Of a stretch of DNA of 64,000 nucleotides, positions 47,454 through 59,169 are shown piece after piece. Under the pieces are notes generated by a model. That model searched no databases and was not told where the DNA came from. It was given only the letters and a program-made list of their open reading frames with translations. The stretch comes from Histomonas meleagridis (lineage: Eukaryota; Parabasalia; Tritrichomonadida; Dientamoebidae). The stretch spans positions 310,001 to 374,000 of the forward strand of contig WSYJ01000156.1 of assembly GCA_020186115.1 (NCBI GenBank). Reading direction: 5' to 3'. The position numbers were made by a program, and so were the translations under genes. Every line of letters starts with the position of its first letter. Position 1 is the stretch's first letter.

Positions 47454-48629
47454 TTACTGTGGCACCGCAACTCTTTTAGGTTCTTCATAGTATTCTTCAG
47501 ATGATGAGTACTCAACGCATTCGACTTGATCTGGAATGGCTTTGTCTGCTTCGTTTTGGCTATGTTCATTGTTTGAAGCATTCGCTTGTGTTGAGTTGGG
47601 CTGCTTCTGGTCGATCTCTTCAAAATCATCCAAAAAATCCTTATGCTGCTGTGGCGGAACCATTGGTGGCTGTGGATATTGTATCTGAGGTGGCGCTTGT
47701 TGCTGTTGCTGCTGTGGCGGTGCTTGGTAATGCTGTTGTGGTTGCATTGGTGGCTGTGGCGTTTGATATAACTGCTGTTGTGGTTGCATAGGCGGCTGTG
47801 GTTGATATTGTTGCATAGGCGGCTGTTTCTGTTGTTGCATAGGCGGCTGTGATTGGTACTGTTGTTGAGGTGGTTGGTATTGTTGTTGAGGTGGTTGGTA
47901 TTGTTGCTGCCTCACAGGTACTTTCTGAAAATTAGAAAGTTGCTCTTCTGTACGGTGATCAAGTGTTTCAAGTTCATCTTCAGAATCACTTGAAATTTTT
48001 GCATATATTTTTTGATTGCTTTTCTTCGTCTTTGGTGCTTTATGTGAACTCTTTTGCTTTGTAGAGGCTACTTGAGGACCAGCTGGATAACCTGGCCTAG
48101 CGTAGTTTTCTTTACGAGGTTGACGTTGTAAATCTACGTTAAGTTCGGGTGGTATTTGCCACATTGGCATAACCAAAAGATTGCCTTGTGGTGCGATAAA
48201 TGGAGGTGAATTGTTTTCAGAAAGATGAACATCAAGTTCAATCATTGGTTGACCTTTTTCAGGTGTTTTTGTAATAAATGGAAAAACATAATGTGTAACC
48301 ATATTTGGTGCAAACCAACCAAGAGGAAGAATCATTTTCGAAATTTCGAACTCGCCATATCCTTGCCTCATTTCCATAATTTTGAATGAAACTTGGGCTA
48401 TTGAACTACTGGTGTAGCGAAATGCAGGGACAGAATTAGTAATATAGAAGTTGTGAACTTGTGATGGTCCAAGAGGTGAAATAACACCAGATCCTTCGGG
48501 GAGATTTTGAATGAAAAGATTTTTTTGGATACTACGATGGCTCCCTGGAATATAGACTTTACGCACACGGATGTATACAGTTCTTGGGATTGTTTGCACT
48601 GGTGGCGATTGATTGGGATACGCTTGCAT
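47454..48629 (-). CDS. C2-like N-terminus with long Gln/Pro-rich tail, unknown function
   Basis: The 391-residue protein has an N-terminal beta-rich domain of about 150 residues (TVYIRVRKVYIPGS to GQPMIELDVHLSE) that looks like a C2-type sandwich. A linker with a serine/acid cluster (KISSDSEDELETLD, a likely CK2 target) follows, then a Gln/Pro-rich region of about 130 residues made of imperfect QQQYQPP and PPMQPQQ units, then an acidic end (VEYSSSEEYYEEPKR). No family is assigned. The low-complexity part suggests a flexible or phase-separating scaffold. It converges on the polyproline gene across 166 nt. The ATG at 48629 is the first in frame. Confidence 0.65.
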   Translation of the reverse strand: MQAYPNQSPPVQTIPRTVYIRVRKVYIPGSHRSIQKNLFIQNLPEGSGVISPLGPSQVHNFYITNSVPAFRYTSSSIAQVSFKIMEMRQGYGEFEISKMILPLGWFAPNMVTHYVFPFITKTPEKGQPMIELDVHLSENNSPPFIAPQGNLLVMPMWQIPPELNVDLQRQPRKENYARPGYPAGPQVASTKQKSSHKAPKTKKSNQKIYAKISSDSEDELETLDHRTEEQLSNFQKVPVRQQQYQPPQQQYQPPQQQYQSQPPMQQQKQPPMQQYQPQPPMQPQQQLYQTPQPPMQPQQHYQAPPQQQQQQAPPQIQYPQPPMVPPQQHKDFLDDFEEIDQKQPNSTQANASNNEHSQNEADKAIPDQVECVEYSSSEEYYEEPKRVAVPQ

Positions 48630-49437
48630 TTTGTTTTGTCGGTTTTATTTGTTACCGAAATTTCGCAAAGTTTTTGATCGTTGACAATTTTAGCCAAAAA
48701 TTTCGATCGAAAACTAATAACGTTATTTATTTGATTTGACTTTATGCAATATCACTAAGAATTTAACAATTATAAAACAAAACAAAAAAAAAAAAACATT
48801 AAAAAATTTATTCACTGGTCTGCTGTATAAATAACATAAATTTCCTATTACAAATAAAACTATTTCAATATGTAAATACAATTTAAGATATTAAATCAAA
48901 AACATGTTTACAGTTAAGGAAAGAAACCGGGAATATCATCCTACGGCAGAGTTAATTTAAATTATTAAAAAGAATTTATATTCTGCATTTAGATATCTAA
49001 AGATACAATCAAAAACTTATACACAATTTTTTAAATCTTCTCTAGGAAGCTATTTAAAGTTGCAAAACTACAACATTATGCGTTTACAACTTTTTTAATA
49101 AAATGATCTTTTAAAAGAAATACTTCTCAACAACAAAACAATAAAATTAAACACAATAATCAAAAAAAAAATTCCCACATAGAAACTTTAAGCATTTTCA
49201 TTTATTAATAAATTGCTGTTATCCAAATTGTTTATACAAAAATATCAAGGATATATGAACACAACAAACAACAATATAAAAACTAACTAATGAAATTTGT
49301 AATCCAAGTTTTTAAATTGATCATTTTTTGCCATGTTAAAGTGTTGTTTAAATGAACGATAGCTTTATTTTTAGCCGAACACTTTTACTCTCAAAAATTG
49401 AATGCAAAAAAGCAAACCACGTCCATTTCATTCTTGA
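48630..49437. other. Divergent intergenic region
   Basis: This 0.8-kb AT-rich spacer separates divergent genes. It has a long A run near 48783-48798. A short GC-richer patch at 48920-48955 (including GAAACCGGGAATATC) has no recognised identity. No open frame or tRNA is present. Confidence 0.45.
49428..49432 (+). promoter_or_regulatory. Initiator-like TCATT
   Basis: TCATTC lies with its A eight nucleotides upstream of the DnaJ ATG, matching the trichomonad initiator and a very short 5' leader. Confidence 0.5.
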
Positions 49438-50388
49438 ATGGGAAAAGATTATTACTCTATACTTGGAGTTTCAAGGGATGCAACGCCTGATCAACTAAAG
49501 CGTGCTTACAGAAAGCTTGCAATGAAATGGCATCCTGATAAAAATCCAAATAATCAAGCTGAAGCACAAGCAAAATTCGAAGAAATTTCAGAAGCTTATG
49601 ATGTTTTGAGCGACCCTAAGAAACGCCAAATATATGATCAATTTGGTGAAGATGGATTAAAGGGTGGCGGTGGACCAGGAGGATATTCTTTTAATGCAGG
49701 TAACGCAGAAGAAATTTTCAAAACATTCTTCGGTGATTCAGGAAATCCATTTGGTGATGTTTTTGGTGACATTTTTGGAATGGGTGGTCACTCAGCAGGA
49801 GGCCATAGAACAAAAATGCCAGGCGGCTTTTCATTTTCATTTGGTGGTGAACCTCCTCCACCAAGGAAACCAGAACCAATGGTAATTAATGTAATGTGTA
49901 CATTAGAACAATTATTTACAGGAACAGTTAAAAAGCTTAAAGTCACAAGAACTATTAATGGCCGTGACTCTGAAAAGATCTTTGAAATTAATGTTCAACC
50001 TGGTTGGAAAGAAGGAACAAAAATCACATATCCAGATGATGGTAATCAATACCCAGGTCAGGAACCACAAGACATCGTCTTTATTATTAAGGAGAGGAAA
50101 CATGATATATTTACTCGTAATAAGGATGATCTAATTATCAATCAGACAATTTCCCTTAGAAAAGCACTAACAGGATTTACTCTTAATTTGTTTGGTATCG
50201 ATGGCGCTAGAATACCATTACAAATCAGAGATGTTGTTTCACCTGGATCAGAGAGGAGAATACCAGGTCAAGGAATGCCAAAGAAAGGAGGCGGAAGAGG
50301 AGACTTAATTGTAAGGTTTAAGGTCGAATTCCCTTCTATTCTTTCACAAGACTCTAAAGATTTGATAAATAGGGCTTTGCCTCAATAA
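49438..50388 (+). CDS. Type II Hsp40 (DnaJ class B) co-chaperone
   Basis: The 316-residue protein has an N-terminal J domain with the HPD tripeptide at 32-34, which triggers Hsp70 ATP hydrolysis. A Gly/Phe-rich region (about 75-130) with the [11 protein letters not shown] motif follows, then two beta-barrel client-binding domains ([73 protein letters not shown]). There is no zinc-finger CxxCxGxG region, so it belongs to the DNAJB1/Sis1 type, cytosolic or nuclear. Length fits the family. It is preceded by a good initiator, and the stop is CAATAAA, which overlaps the TAAA poly(A) signal. Confidence 0.95.
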   Translation: MGKDYYSILGVSRDATPDQLKRAYRKLAMKWHPDKNPNNQAEAQAKFEEISEAYDVLSDPKKRQIYDQFGEDGLKGGGGPGGYSFNAGNAEEIFKTFFGDSGNPFGDVFGDIFGMGGHSAGGHRTKMPGGFSFSFGGEPPPPRKPEPMVINVMCTLEQLFTGTVKKLKVTRTINGRDSEKIFEINVQPGWKEGTKITYPDDGNQYPGQEPQDIVFIIKERKHDIFTRNKDDLIINQTISLRKALTGFTLNLFGIDGARIPLQIRDVVSPGSERRIPGQGMPKKGGGRGDLIVRFKVEFPSILSQDSKDLINRALPQ

Positions 50389-50472
50389 ACGTTAAATTTA
50401 GAAATTATTTTCAATATTTTACACTTGAATATTTAAAAATACGTTAAATCTTTTTCTGGGTTTTGATCTTAC

Positions 50473-52551
50473 ATGAACCAAGAACCTATTAAGCAAATTA
50501 TAGCGCAAGTACAAAACTCGGCGCTAACTTTTGCTAACAAATCAGAGGCATTACGTAAATTAAAGCAAAATCAACAAAAATTGGAATTAGAAGAAATTCA
50601 ACTAAAAGATTTAAAACAACAAGAAACAAATTTTGCAAATACATCAGATGATCAGTTAGCTTCTATCCAAGACGCGTTAAGTGCTTCAATTCAAAGGTAC
50701 CTGGAGACATCTTCTAATTTAAGATCTTCAATTTTAAAAAATGCAAAATTATCAATTGCAAATGACAAAGCACCACTCGTTTTGTATGCTTCGAGTTTTA
50801 AAGGTATTTCTCCAAAAGTTCAATTCACTCGTTATTTTTCTTACATTATAAAGCTTAAAGCTGAAGTTCTTAAAAAACTTGAAGAATTATATTCCTTAAG
50901 GCAGAGAGTTTTTTGTACGGATAAAAACGATGATTTAAAATCATTTCAATTACACAACCTTGATAAAGAACATTATAATTATTTAACAGACACCTTTAGC
51001 GAAGAAATAGGAAACATTAGCAATGTAAACTTTTTTCCTGAATTCGAAGTAATAGATAAAATTTCTCGATACATATCTCAATTATCTTTTTTTTCAAACA
51101 AGTCTGAAACCCTCGACTTTCGAAACTATGAAGTACGTTTTCCATCTAGAATATCAACAACGGATTTTGAATCACAAATAATTTCAATCATTCATCAAAG
51201 TAAATTCCAAGGTATACCTGAAGAAATTGAACACATTAGAAGTCAACTTAATAATGCTTTATTTGATCGTCAGAAAAGATTATCATCACTTCTACAGTTT
51301 TATTTTAATAAATATTCATCAATTCTTGATCAAAATTATGTGTATTCGTCAAAAACAGTATTAGAAGCTCAAACACAACTTTTTAAGACTCAACAAATTA
51401 TAAATGAATTAGGTAAAATTATAACACCAAAAAACACTATAATTTGGTCACAAGAAAGCCAGATCAATTCTATAATGGTTGAATTAATTTCATCACTTCA
51501 ACAACTATTGGAAAAAATCACACGAAATTCTATAATTGAATCAATACCACCAATAAAATCTCCAAAAATTGAACCAATAACAATTGAAAAAGATTCAAAT
51601 GTTCAAATCGAACGATGTTTAAGTTTGATTTCTTCATTAGAAATGGCATTTAACCAATCAAATGAATTACATTCAATTGCTATAGATGAATTAAAAGGAA
51701 ATTTATTTGAATTAGAACAATTAAATAACAAAAAATTAAAGAACGAAATTGATTTTGAAACACCAAAGCCATTTTATATAGATGATTCTAAAGAAAGAAA
51801 TAAATTCTTGGAAATAAAGAAAAATATTATAAACAAACAGAATGAGCAATTAAAAACATTAATTAATTCAATGGAAGAGCTTCCATCAACAATTAAAAAT
51901 ACAAATTTAATAGAATATGAAATAAATCAACAAAAAATAGTTAACATTATTAAAGAAGACAAAAAAGATGATGGTCAAATTAAACCAATTGTTTTAGAGT
52001 CATCAAAAATTAAAACTGTAAAAGATTTATTTTCAGAATCAAATCAAAACTTAATAGAAAAAATAGAAAATAAAACCCCAATTACATTAGAAAAGAAAAC
52101 TATTAATATAACTCCTGAAAACAAAAAAACAAAAACAATAGAGGAAAGAATAAATGATCTTTTGGATGAAAATAATAAAGATAATAATATTAGAAATGAA
52201 AAAATAGAAGATTTGGCTGATAAAAGAAAAAATCTTTTGGAGAAAATTAAAGAGATTGAAAAATCTATAGAAATAAAAAAGACACAAAATAAAATTAAAG
52301 CAAGACAAAATCAAAAAATTAGGAACCGAAAAATGATTGAAAAAGAAAAATTATCTGAAAAGCTTGCAGAAGTTCAAAATAAAATAAAACAAGTAAAATC
52401 ACGAAAAAATGATATCACAAATCAAATAAAAGAATTAAACAGACAGCATGACGAAATTCAAAATAAAATGAATAGATATATTTTTTTGAGAAATACAAAG
52501 AATAAAATTATTCAAGAAAATGAAAATCTTGATAAACAATATGAAAAATAA
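50473..52551 (+). CDS. Coiled-coil protein of unknown function
   Basis: The 692-residue protein is helical throughout. The N-terminal half (about 1-350) is less repetitive, with SSFKGISPKVQFTRYFSYI and other non-heptad segments that suggest a folded helical domain. The C-terminal third (about 560-692) is strongly charged Lys/Glu coiled coil. No transmembrane segment, signal peptide or catalytic motif is seen. It follows the DnaJ gene by 84 nt on the same strand and ends in TAAAAG. A cytoskeletal, tethering or centrosomal role are all possible; none is demonstrated. Confidence 0.6.
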   Translation: MNQEPIKQIIAQVQNSALTFANKSEALRKLKQNQQKLELEEIQLKDLKQQETNFANTSDDQLASIQDALSASIQRYLETSSNLRSSILKNAKLSIANDKAPLVLYASSFKGISPKVQFTRYFSYIIKLKAEVLKKLEELYSLRQRVFCTDKNDDLKSFQLHNLDKEHYNYLTDTFSEEIGNISNVNFFPEFEVIDKISRYISQLSFFSNKSETLDFRNYEVRFPSRISTTDFESQIISIIHQSKFQGIPEEIEHIRSQLNNALFDRQKRLSSLLQFYFNKYSSILDQNYVYSSKTVLEAQTQLFKTQQIINELGKIITPKNTIIWSQESQINSIMVELISSLQQLLEKITRNSIIESIPPIKSPKIEPITIEKDSNVQIERCLSLISSLEMAFNQSNELHSIAIDELKGNLFELEQLNNKKLKNEIDFETPKPFYIDDSKERNKFLEIKKNIINKQNEQLKTLINSMEELPSTIKNTNLIEYEINQQKIVNIIKEDKKDDGQIKPIVLESSKIKTVKDLFSESNQNLIEKIENKTPITLEKKTINITPENKKTKTIEERINDLLDENNKDNNIRNEKIEDLADKRKNLLEKIKEIEKSIEIKKTQNKIKARQNQKIRNRKMIEKEKLSEKLAEVQNKIKQVKSRKNDITNQIKELNRQHDEIQNKMNRYIFLRNTKNKIIQENENLDKQYEK

Positions 52552-52736
52552 AAGATAAAAATATAATTAAAACTTATCCTTATATAAGGGAAAAATTTAC
52601 ATTTGTGGATTTTATTAATAAAAAATTAATAATATAATTATTTTCAAATTACTTAAAAAAATTCAAATTTACTCAATATTAATAAAATCTTTCCAAAATC
52701 AAAAAAAGATTAAGAAAAAGAATCAAATAAACTAAT

Positions 52737-53414
52737 TTATTTTGGGAAGTAACCACCTGCGATGTCGCTATGGCGTCTATGTGCTTGAAAAGTGTATTTG
52801 TTTTGGAACGGATCGAAGTCAGACACTTTCTTCCGTTGTAAAACAGTATTCATGCTAAGCTTTGCGGTGTTTATCTTTAACACCAAAGCATCTTGCCTTT
52901 TTTTTGTCTTTTGATATGAATTTTTGGAATGAATTAGATCATTTTCAAAAGTTTGCTTGTACTTTTTAAGATTTTCAATCAATTTAATGGTTAAATTTTT
53001 AACTTCGTTAATATCAATTTGCTTATTTAAAGTGAGCTTTTCAATCAAAGCATTATTATCCTGAATTTGTTCATCCAACTGAGTTGCAACAAAGTCTTCT
53101 TTACACTTAACTTGCTTTTTTATCTCAGCTTCTTCTTTTTTAATTTGTTTTAGTCGATGTTGAAGTGTTTTAATAAAATTTATCTCATCTTGTGTTTTTG
53201 ATTGTAATACTTTATTTTTCATTTTGAGTCTTTGAAGTTTTTTCTCTGTCGTGTTTGTTAAAAACTCTTCTTTAAGTTCTTGATCTCTTTCCAAATTCTG
53301 AAGTTCTTTTTGAACCTGCTCAAGTTCAAGTGCCAAGCTATCATTTATCTTTTTCTCTTGAAGAAAAATTTCTTCAAGTGCTTCTTCATCGAAGCTAGAA
53401 AACGAGCTTGTCAT
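52737..53414 (-). CDS. Small coiled-coil protein of unknown function
   Basis: The 225-residue protein is mostly one long coiled coil (about residues 12-185; ALELEQVQKELQNLERDQEL and similar heptads) with a distinctive aromatic/basic tail SDFDPFQNKYTFQAHRRHSD followed by IAGGYFPK. The ATG at 53414 (MTSSFSSFDEEALEE) is used; the frame extends upstream to 53456 only with a TTG start. No family is recognised. The conserved-looking tail could be a docking motif. Confidence 0.6.
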   Translation of the reverse strand: MTSSFSSFDEEALEEIFLQEKKINDSLALELEQVQKELQNLERDQELKEEFLTNTTEKKLQRLKMKNKVLQSKTQDEINFIKTLQHRLKQIKKEEAEIKKQVKCKEDFVATQLDEQIQDNNALIEKLTLNKQIDINEVKNLTIKLIENLKKYKQTFENDLIHSKNSYQKTKKRQDALVLKINTAKLSMNTVLQRKKVSDFDPFQNKYTFQAHRRHSDIAGGYFPK

Positions 53415-54032
53415 TTGCAAGGGATTTTTTACAGAAAAAATTCTATAATTTTTCAACCATACTTTTTATAATCAAAAATGGAAACATATTATACTTTGTT
53501 ACTATTCACATGATGTATGTAAAATATATGATTTGTGAGAATTCTACAATTCGCTAAAATACATTTTAATAATATCATTAAAGTTAATGCATTAAAGATC
53601 TATTTTTGAAAAAGAAGAAGTTTAATTTAAATGCTTTTAACACTGGGCATAAAGCTGTAAAAAAAAAGCATTTATCTTTAAGCATTTACTCCAAAATTAG
53701 TGATTGAATTCCAATTTTTAAAGTACTAATTTAATTTACATAGACTTTAAAACATAAGAAATAGCGTGTATAGCATTTGTAAAAGCATTATGGAATGGAG
53801 TTTATGTTAGATTAAAATCTAACTAATAATCAAATATTTTGACATGAATCACTTTTTTGGTAAGCGGGGCTGCTGGTAAAAGTGAAGTGAGCACTGGTCA
53901 GACCAAATTTTTTTTGATAACAAAATAATCGTCAATACATAGAAAAAATGCGTTTTGTTTAAGCTTAAACGGTTGATGAAATCAGCAAAATTTTGGCAAA
54001 TCTGTTACTTATTCAAATCATTATTAATTTTG
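53415..54032. other. Divergent intergenic region with a palindrome
   Basis: It contains the perfect 18-nt palindrome GTTAGATTAAAATCTAAC at 53806-53823. A GC-richer patch at 53858-53908 with a TGGTCAGACCA hairpin is followed by eight T residues. No open frame is seen. TCATT at 54018-54022 lies with its A 13 nt before the next ATG and fits the initiator consensus. Confidence 0.45.
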
Positions 54033-57000
54033 ATGGATTCAAGCATTATAATATCATACATACAAAACCAGAACTGGGAAGACCTTGTTTCGTATGCCAC
54101 TGATGCTCAAACTCATTTATCTTTTATACGAGAAATTAATGAAAATGATGATTCTGCAAAACTTTTATTTGAGAACATTCCCAAAGAAGAACTAAAAAAG
54201 ATTATTTCATTGCACATTTCCATTACAATGCTTAAACATATAATGCCAGAACACGAAAAAATTGCATATGAATTATTCAAAGAACATTCACCTTATTTTT
54301 ATGAATTCATTCCTTTTCTGTCTTTTGACATCATCAAAAAAGTTGCTACAAGTATTATTCCGATTCGTTTTATTGAAGATAATAAGAGTGAATATTTGAT
54401 ACTCAGAACAATTATCGAAGGAGACCATTCATACAAAAATGTTACACCTAAAATGGTTCGCTCAAGAACCCAATTTTGCGACACAAACGCATTTATTCGT
54501 CGATTTGAAAAGTCAGTTTTATACCGAAAAGATGTAGCAGAAGGTCTTTTAGAAACAATTAAAGAAATGTGTTCTTATATGTCAACATTAGATTCTACCA
54601 CTGTTATTCCAATATTAAAACAAGTTCACACAATTTGTTCTTTATTTTCTTCTAAAAAATATAAAACAAAACTTTCTGAAGCAGTCCAATGTTTCCAATA
54701 TCCTAAAGTTTTTAAGAATGAAATGTTTTCAATTTTTATGGAAGGGGGACAATCACAAGAAAATATATTAAGTTATGTGAAAAGGAAATCAGCATTTTAT
54801 AATTATTTTGTTCCAACTATTCTTGATGAAATAAACAATGTTGAAGGATGTCAAACAACACTTAAAACAATAGCTACAAGAATGTTTGAGAATAATTCTA
54901 ACTATTTCCAACAACAAGTTCTTGCTTTAAAGAATTTCTCACGTATTGAAAATCATCCATTAAGAAATGCATGGAAGCATGTTATAAAATATCTTAAAGA
55001 ATCAATTATTCAAGAAACGATTCAAAATGGCCATTGTAACAATCTTAGTTTAATTGTTTCAAAAATTCGATATAATTGTGATAATACAAACATTAAAAAT
55101 GTTAATATAAGTTTTGATGAATCGATGGATATTATATATTCATTGATCAAAACTGTTCGTGAATCAAAAGAAAATATTGTGAAAATTAATTCAGATAAAT
55201 ATACTAATTTAATATTCTTTATAATCACAACACTTATTTCAATTAAAAACTCCCCAGACCCACCTGAAATTGCTGATAAACGCTCAGTATTCACATTTTT
55301 AGAACCAGAAATGAAAGAATTTCTTATTAAAGAATGTACATTAAGTGAAGATAAAAAACAATTATCAAAATGGGGAACAAGAAACACAAATCCACAATAT
55401 TTAAGGATGATTATTCGAATTCCTGATATAAGAAAACTAGGTGAATATCTTCCAATGTATGAAAGTGATAACATTGGCTTTGTTAATAATTCTGAAATTA
55501 TTATTAATGATAATCTTAAATTTAAAGGTCGTTTATCAGTATTTGAATTATATCTTTGTCAAAACAAATTTTGGGAAAGTAAATCTACTCAAATTTATCA
55601 AGATAGTTTCAAATGCTATAAATCATTTCTTTCAGAATTACAAGAAAAAGCATTAAAAACAAATGATAAAGAACTTCTACAAGTTGCATATGAATGCAAT
55701 TTTAGATATAATGAACTTCTTATGATTAATGATGATTCTCAACAAAACTTTAAAAATCTTTTATTAATTGAATCATTTGCATCGCCATTATCTTTTATTG
55801 TTGGTACAAAATTTTCAAATGAATATGTTGGGACAATTTGTGAACAAATTGAAAGAGTTGCTAAGACAAATAAATCAAATCCACTCACAGTTCCTTATCG
55901 TGTAGCTGTATCACTTCTACAGCATTGTTCATCTGATAGTATTGAAGGTTTAGATATACCACAAATGGATCAATTTATGGAAAATATTCTTGAAATTTGT
56001 TATAAATATGCAGATAATAATAATACTTATAATAATTCAAAAATTGATTGTTGTGTTGCTCCATTTATTAGTCCTGATTATATTAAACTTGTAAAACAAT
56101 ATATGAATGGAATAGATCAACAAAAAATGATATTTAATAATGAAATTATACCAAACAAATCATTTATTCAAAATAGTTATTGGATTCCTTCATCAGCATT
56201 AGTTGATGCAGAAAAAATTAATAATATCCCACAAATTACAGTTGGAAGGACATTCGGAGTAACAGTACATTTCTTTTTAGAAAAAGTTTATGAAGTTAAT
56301 ATTAAAAGTAAGAAATTCAAATTCTTTGAATCACTTTATAAATTAATTATGGATACAAAAGAATATTTCAAAAAATGTACAGTTGACCTATATACAAATA
56401 AAGTTTTTGAAGGTAATGAAAGTAGTCAATATAAATTTAATCATCGTATCTATGTTTATCCTTCTATTACTCCATTTTTATCTTCACTTCATCCAAAATA
56501 TAATAATTTTTGTAATACTGTTGAAAAATTATGTGAATTCAATAAGATAAATGAATTTGAATTTAAAGAAAATTATTCAAAAGAAGAAAAAAAAGATGGT
56601 TATGATGAATCATATTTTGTAATTGATTTAAATGTAAGGGGTGGAGTCGGAATTCAACAAGCACAATTATGCGCAAATAATGAATATAGCATCTACAAAC
56701 GGATGAAAGAATTTCTAAATGATAAAAAAAAGTCTAAATATGATACATATAAATCTATTGTTGATAATTACTTTAAGAATATTCATTATTCTTCGGATAA
56801 ATGCTTTTATGATGAAATGTTTCAAGAATTATTATTTAAACCTGAATATAAATATCAAGAGCTTTCTAAAAATGTTAAAAGCCTTGAATCATTAATTAAT
56901 ATCTTTCCAAAACTTTCAGTTAAATTTACAAATGAAAAACAAATTTATAAGCAAACACAAATATTAAAATCAATCTTTTTATTAAAAGATAAATTACCTA

Positions 57001-58892
57001 ATTTATCATTAAATCAATTTAAAGATTTAAATATTAAATTTGATATTTCAGCGATATCAAATGAAATTAAATTATTTGCAAAATTAACAAAAGATTTAAT
57101 TGAACAACGTTATGATATAAACCAATTTAACACAGCAATAAATTTATTATTTATAAATGTTTTGAAATCTTTTGATTATTCTAATCAAGAACATAAAGAG
57201 TTACTTGAAACAATTATGACATCATATGCATTTTCGAATATTAAAATTTCTTTACCAAAAGATCAAACAAAGAAAATACTTAACACACTTGAAGAAATTA
57301 TCATGAAATCACAAAAAGACATTAATGATAACATGATATCAGCTATTTCATTTGAAGTACTTCATAAAGTACCAATTTCAAAAGAAGATGCTGAATTTAT
57401 ATTATTTATATCAAATAAAAAATATAGTTCTGAAACACATCGACAAATAATTGCATCAATAGCTCGTCAAATGAAATGTCAAGAACTTTATGGTATTAAA
57501 CCAACAAATATTGATTTACTTATACAAGCAATGAAAAATATTTATGAATCTGATAAAATTGCAATGATGCCATTTATAAGTCAATTAATTGATAATAATG
57601 CAGAATTTGCTATTCAAAATTCACAACTATTTTTTGATTATTTACAAAAACCAAGAAATTATGATGGAGTACCATTTTCTACATTTCAATTTCCACGAAA
57701 AGGCGAATGGTTAAAATATTTCGAAACAATTGTATTAGATTTTATGTGTCCTGCTTTAACAACAAATATTTCACATATTTCATTATTAGCAGTACGAATT
57801 TTATCTTTTGTTTCATCATCAAATACAACAATTAATGATAAAATTTCACCATTTATTACAACATCCTTAAAGTCATATAATAATAAAGATTTATTAACTG
57901 TGTTAATTAAATTTGCAACACAATTTGTATCAAACCAAACAAATTCTAAATATAATGAAACTATTCAAAGTTATATATCGTTATTCAAAATAATTAGTGA
58001 TCAAGTAAATTCATCAACAATTTTACATATGGATGAAATGATGAATGGTGAAGAAGGATTTGAATGGGCTAAAAATGAAACTAAAGTATATTCAATAATT
58101 TATCAAACAATTGATGAAATGATTACAAATATATATGAAGATCAAACAGAATCGATTACTAATATTAAATCAGAGCAATTACTTTATATTCATAAAATAT
58201 GTAAACAAATCCTTGAAGCACTTAATAAAGATCATCCAACAATAGAAACGCTTAATTATCTTAAACTTTATAATATTTGCAAGATTATATCAGATAATAA
58301 TTTTGCTGAAATTGCAAAACATTCGGAAAATGAAGTTGACGCAACATCTATGTTCCTTAAACTACTTATAACAAGTGGAAAATATATTCAAGAACATGAC
58401 TTTAACTTTATTAAATCGATTTTTGCATATTATATTGAAAACTTCGATGAGTTACATATGAATATTCTTGCAGAAAATACAAATGACATTATTAAATATC
58501 ATAAAATTGTGGAAATGATCAGAGAACCAATTTTGATGATGATGCCATCAATACCACGAAATGAATTTCCGAAATTTGTTCCATTTTTATCAAAATTTGT
58601 AGCAAGAGCACCAGAAAATAAACACAAAGAAAAATCAGCAAATTCATCAGGTAATAATTTCCAAATTTATATAAAGACATTGACTGGAAAAACAATGTCT
58701 TTAGGTGTATCAAATATTGATAAAATAGAAGATGTGAAAAAGAAAATCCAAGATAAAGAAGGAATACCACCAGATCAACAAAGATTAATATATGCTGGAA
58801 AGCAGCTCGAAGATGGAAATACATTGGGACAATATAATGTAGCAAATGATGCAACTTTACACTTAGTTCTTAGGTTACGTGGAAGTAAATAA
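54033..58892 (+). CDS. 1,619-residue helical protein with C-terminal ubiquitin domain
   Basis: The first roughly 1,540 residues are predominantly helical, possibly repeat-type, with no recognised catalytic motif or membrane segment. The last 77 (1543-1619) are a near-complete ubiquitin starting [12 protein letters not shown] and ending [11 protein letters not shown]. The hydrophobic patch (Leu8, Ile44, Val70) and Lys6, 11, 27, 29, 33 and 48 are kept; Lys63 is Asn, Met1 is Phe, and Gly76 is Ser followed by Lys77. It therefore cannot be matured into conjugable ubiquitin, and nothing upstream looks like a ubiquitin-protease site. Probably a permanent ubiquitin-like module that recruits ubiquitin-binding partners or the proteasome. 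The ATG at 54033 is supported by an initiator; 53976 is an in-frame alternative. Confidence 0.85.
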   Translation: MDSSIIISYIQNQNWEDLVSYATDAQTHLSFIREINENDDSAKLLFENIPKEELKKIISLHISITMLKHIMPEHEKIAYELFKEHSPYFYEFIPFLSFDIIKKVATSIIPIRFIEDNKSEYLILRTIIEGDHSYKNVTPKMVRSRTQFCDTNAFIRRFEKSVLYRKDVAEGLLETIKEMCSYMSTLDSTTVIPILKQVHTICSLFSSKKYKTKLSEAVQCFQYPKVFKNEMFSIFMEGGQSQENILSYVKRKSAFYNYFVPTILDEINNVEGCQTTLKTIATRMFENNSNYFQQQVLALKNFSRIENHPLRNAWKHVIKYLKESIIQETIQNGHCNNLSLIVSKIRYNCDNTNIKNVNISFDESMDIIYSLIKTVRESKENIVKINSDKYTNLIFFIITTLISIKNSPDPPEIADKRSVFTFLEPEMKEFLIKECTLSEDKKQLSKWGTRNTNPQYLRMIIRIPDIRKLGEYLPMYESDNIGFVNNSEIIINDNLKFKGRLSVFELYLCQNKFWESKSTQIYQDSFKCYKSFLSELQEKALKTNDKELLQVAYECNFRYNELLMINDDSQQNFKNLLLIESFASPLSFIVGTKFSNEYVGTICEQIERVAKTNKSNPLTVPYRVAVSLLQHCSSDSIEGLDIPQMDQFMENILEICYKYADNNNTYNNSKIDCCVAPFISPDYIKLVKQYMNGIDQQKMIFNNEIIPNKSFIQNSYWIPSSALVDAEKINNIPQITVGRTFGVTVHFFLEKVYEVNIKSKKFKFFESLYKLIMDTKEYFKKCTVDLYTNKVFEGNESSQYKFNHRIYVYPSITPFLSSLHPKYNNFCNTVEKLCEFNKINEFEFKENYSKEEKKDGYDESYFVIDLNVRGGVGIQQAQLCANNEYSIYKRMKEFLNDKKKSKYDTYKSIVDNYFKNIHYSSDKCFYDEMFQELLFKPEYKYQELSKNVKSLESLINIFPKLSVKFTNEKQIYKQTQILKSIFLLKDKLPNLSLNQFKDLNIKFDISAISNEIKLFAKLTKDLIEQRYDINQFNTAINLLFINVLKSFDYSNQEHKELLETIMTSYAFSNIKISLPKDQTKKILNTLEEIIMKSQKDINDNMISAISFEVLHKVPISKEDAEFILFISNKKYSSETHRQIIASIARQMKCQELYGIKPTNIDLLIQAMKNIYESDKIAMMPFISQLIDNNAEFAIQNSQLFFDYLQKPRNYDGVPFSTFQFPRKGEWLKYFETIVLDFMCPALTTNISHISLLAVRILSFVSSSNTTINDKISPFITTSLKSYNNKDLLTVLIKFATQFVSNQTNSKYNETIQSYISLFKIISDQVNSSTILHMDEMMNGEEGFEWAKNETKVYSIIYQTIDEMITNIYEDQTESITNIKSEQLLYIHKICKQILEALNKDHPTIETLNYLKLYNICKIISDNNFAEIAKHSENEVDATSMFLKLLITSGKYIQEHDFNFIKSIFAYYIENFDELHMNILAENTNDIIKYHKIVEMIREPILMMMPSIPRNEFPKFVPFLSKFVARAPENKHKEKSANSSGNNFQIYIKTLTGKTMSLGVSNIDKIEDVKKKIQDKEGIPPDQQRLIYAGKQLEDGNTLGQYNVANDATLHLVLRLRGSK
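58659..58889 (+). other. Ubiquitin-like domain lacking the C-terminal di-glycine
   Basis: These 77 codons form the C-terminal end of the large protein. Identity to ubiquitin is obvious over [15 protein letters not shown] and [11 protein letters not shown]. Positions 1, 63 and 76 differ from ubiquitin (Phe, Asn and Ser) and there is one extra Lys after residue 76. Confidence 0.95.
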
Positions 58893-59169
58893 AAATTTCC
58901 ATTTTATTTTTTAATTAATTAATAAATAAAATTTTTTTAAATAATTATAAATGAAATATGCTTTAAAATAGATTATCTTTGTCATTTCATTGTAATGTAT
59001 CATAAATTATTAGGTTAATATTGATAATTACAATAATTTTCTATGTATTTATCAATTAATCATCAGTGATTATTGTAATGCAAAAGAATTATTTTCATTT
59101 TAGAATTTTAAATTAAAGGATAGAAGGTTATTTCTCACAACATTCATAAAATCCATATGAAAATAACAT

